This document shows, piece by piece, positions 5,885 through 6,410 of a stretch of 6,410 bases of DNA. The stretch's first letter is position 1. Each line of letters opens with the position of its first letter. Under the pieces are notes generated by a model that saw only the letters and a program-made list of their open reading frames with translations, did not search any database and was not told where the DNA came from. The translations under genes were made by a program, and so were the position numbers. The stretch comes from Euryarchaeota archaeon UBA23 (GTDB lineage: Archaea; Thermoplasmatota; Poseidoniia; Poseidoniales; Thalassarchaeaceae), in the NCBI GenBank assembly GCA_002498725.1, contig DAIJ01000039.1, positions 705 to 7,114 of the forward strand, written 5' to 3'.

Positions 5885-6410
5885 TTATGCAGGCACCATA
5901 GGTCTACTAGAACCACACTCTGGACATTGTTGGTCTTCACTTTCTCCATAATCAAACTTACATGCTGGACAAGTAGAAGATAAAACAAATTGTCTACTTT
6001 GAGAAACCTCAATCTTCTCATCAGATACCCTATCTAAATGGAGAATGTCTCTTTTTATGTCTGACATCTCAAATCTACCTGGACCACCTAGGCTGAGTAA
6101 AACATCTGGTGGAAGAGTTACAGTTCCAGAATCATCTATGATTAACTCTCTTGATTCAGATAAATCACCTATATCAACATCAGTACCATGTTGAGCTATG
6201 AATCGCCCTTCTCTAAGTTCTAAAGAACGCTCACAGAAAGAGGCAACTTCACGATTATGAGTTACGAGAAGGAACGCTACATCTCTTTCTTTATGCAGTT
6301 TTTTGAACAATTCTAATACCTCTCTACTTGTTATTGGATCTAGTGCTCCAGTAGGTTCATCTGCCAAAATCAATTTTGGTTCTGTAATCAATGCTCTAGC
6401 AATAGCAACT
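5885..6410 (-). CDS. ABC transporter ATPase (LolD/MacB type) with C-terminal zinc ribbon, N-terminus cut off
   Basis: This is the C-terminal part of an ABC ATP-binding subunit that would power a membrane partner, probably of the FtsX/MacB/LolC type. Reading is open through the right edge. The first in-window residues VAIARAL are the helix after the signature motif, so Walker A and LSGGQ lie outside and the apparent TTG start at 6391 is not real. Visible are Walker B with its glutamate (LILADEP), the D-loop GALDPITS and the switch histidine in LLVTHN. ADEPTGALD with REVASFCERSLELREGRF is typical of the LolD/MacB group. After the ATPase core a tail of about 90 residues follows. Its first part (IIDDSGTVTLPPDVLLSLGG, about 6090-6150) recalls an AbrB-like beta hairpin. 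Its end is a zinc ribbon with CPAC at 5971-5960 and CPEC at 5926-5915. The permease partner is not in the window. Confidence 0.9.
   Translation of the reverse strand, partial: VAIARALITEPKLILADEPTGALDPITSREVLELFKKLHKERDVAFLLVTHNREVASFCERSLELREGRFIAQHGTDVDIGDLSESRELIIDDSGTVTLPPDVLLSLGGPGRFEMSDIKRDILHLDRVSDEKIEVSQSRQFVLSSTCPACKFDYGESEDQQCPECGSSRPMVPA

Noticed and set aside
6389..6391. TTG at 6391 as the true start of the ABC ATPase
   Set aside because: The frame stays open to the window edge and the residues before it (VAIARAL) continue the conserved helix after the ABC signature, so the gene is merely cut by the edge.

Overview
The window looks like a gene-dense, moderately AT-rich archaeal chromosome segment. 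The best evidence for archaea is a complete tRNA 4-demethylwyosine synthase (Taw1): free-standing Taw1 is archaeal, while eukaryotic TYW1 is fused to a flavodoxin domain. Other features fit: TATA-like boxes centred about 25 nt upstream of two start codons, which suggests leaderless transcripts, and mixed use of Shine-Dalgarno and non-Shine-Dalgarno starts. A marine planktonic euryarchaeon (Marine Group II / Poseidoniales-like) is my guess from overall gene style. The sequence alone does not prove it.

Layout, left to right. An IMP dehydrogenase gene (minus strand) runs off the left edge. A short divergent promoter region separates it from a two-gene plus-strand operon of YbjQ/UPF0145-fold proteins, the first soluble and the second carrying an N-terminal membrane anchor. 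This operon abuts, tail to tail, a minus-strand gene for a LURP-one/scramblase-like (LOR, Tubby-C-like) protein. A 107-bp divergent intergenic region follows, then taw1 on the plus strand. One base after taw1 ends, again tail to tail, lies a long minus-strand gene for a sodium:solute symporter with an extra membrane helix and an approximately 190-residue C-terminal ectodomain. At the right edge is the 3' part of a minus-strand ABC transporter ATPase gene of the LolD/MacB type, with a C-terminal extension that ends in a zinc ribbon.

The genes do not form one pathway. guaB (purine synthesis) and taw1 (tRNA wobble-adjacent modification) are housekeeping. The symporter and ABC ATPase are transport genes on the same strand, 62 nt apart, and could be co-transcribed. 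The YbjQ pair and the LOR protein are of unknown function. I see no mobile element, CRISPR array, tRNA or rRNA gene, and no convincing undescribed multi-gene system. The oddities are domain-level: the symporter ectodomain, the ABC ATPase tail, and the soluble/membrane-anchored YbjQ pair.
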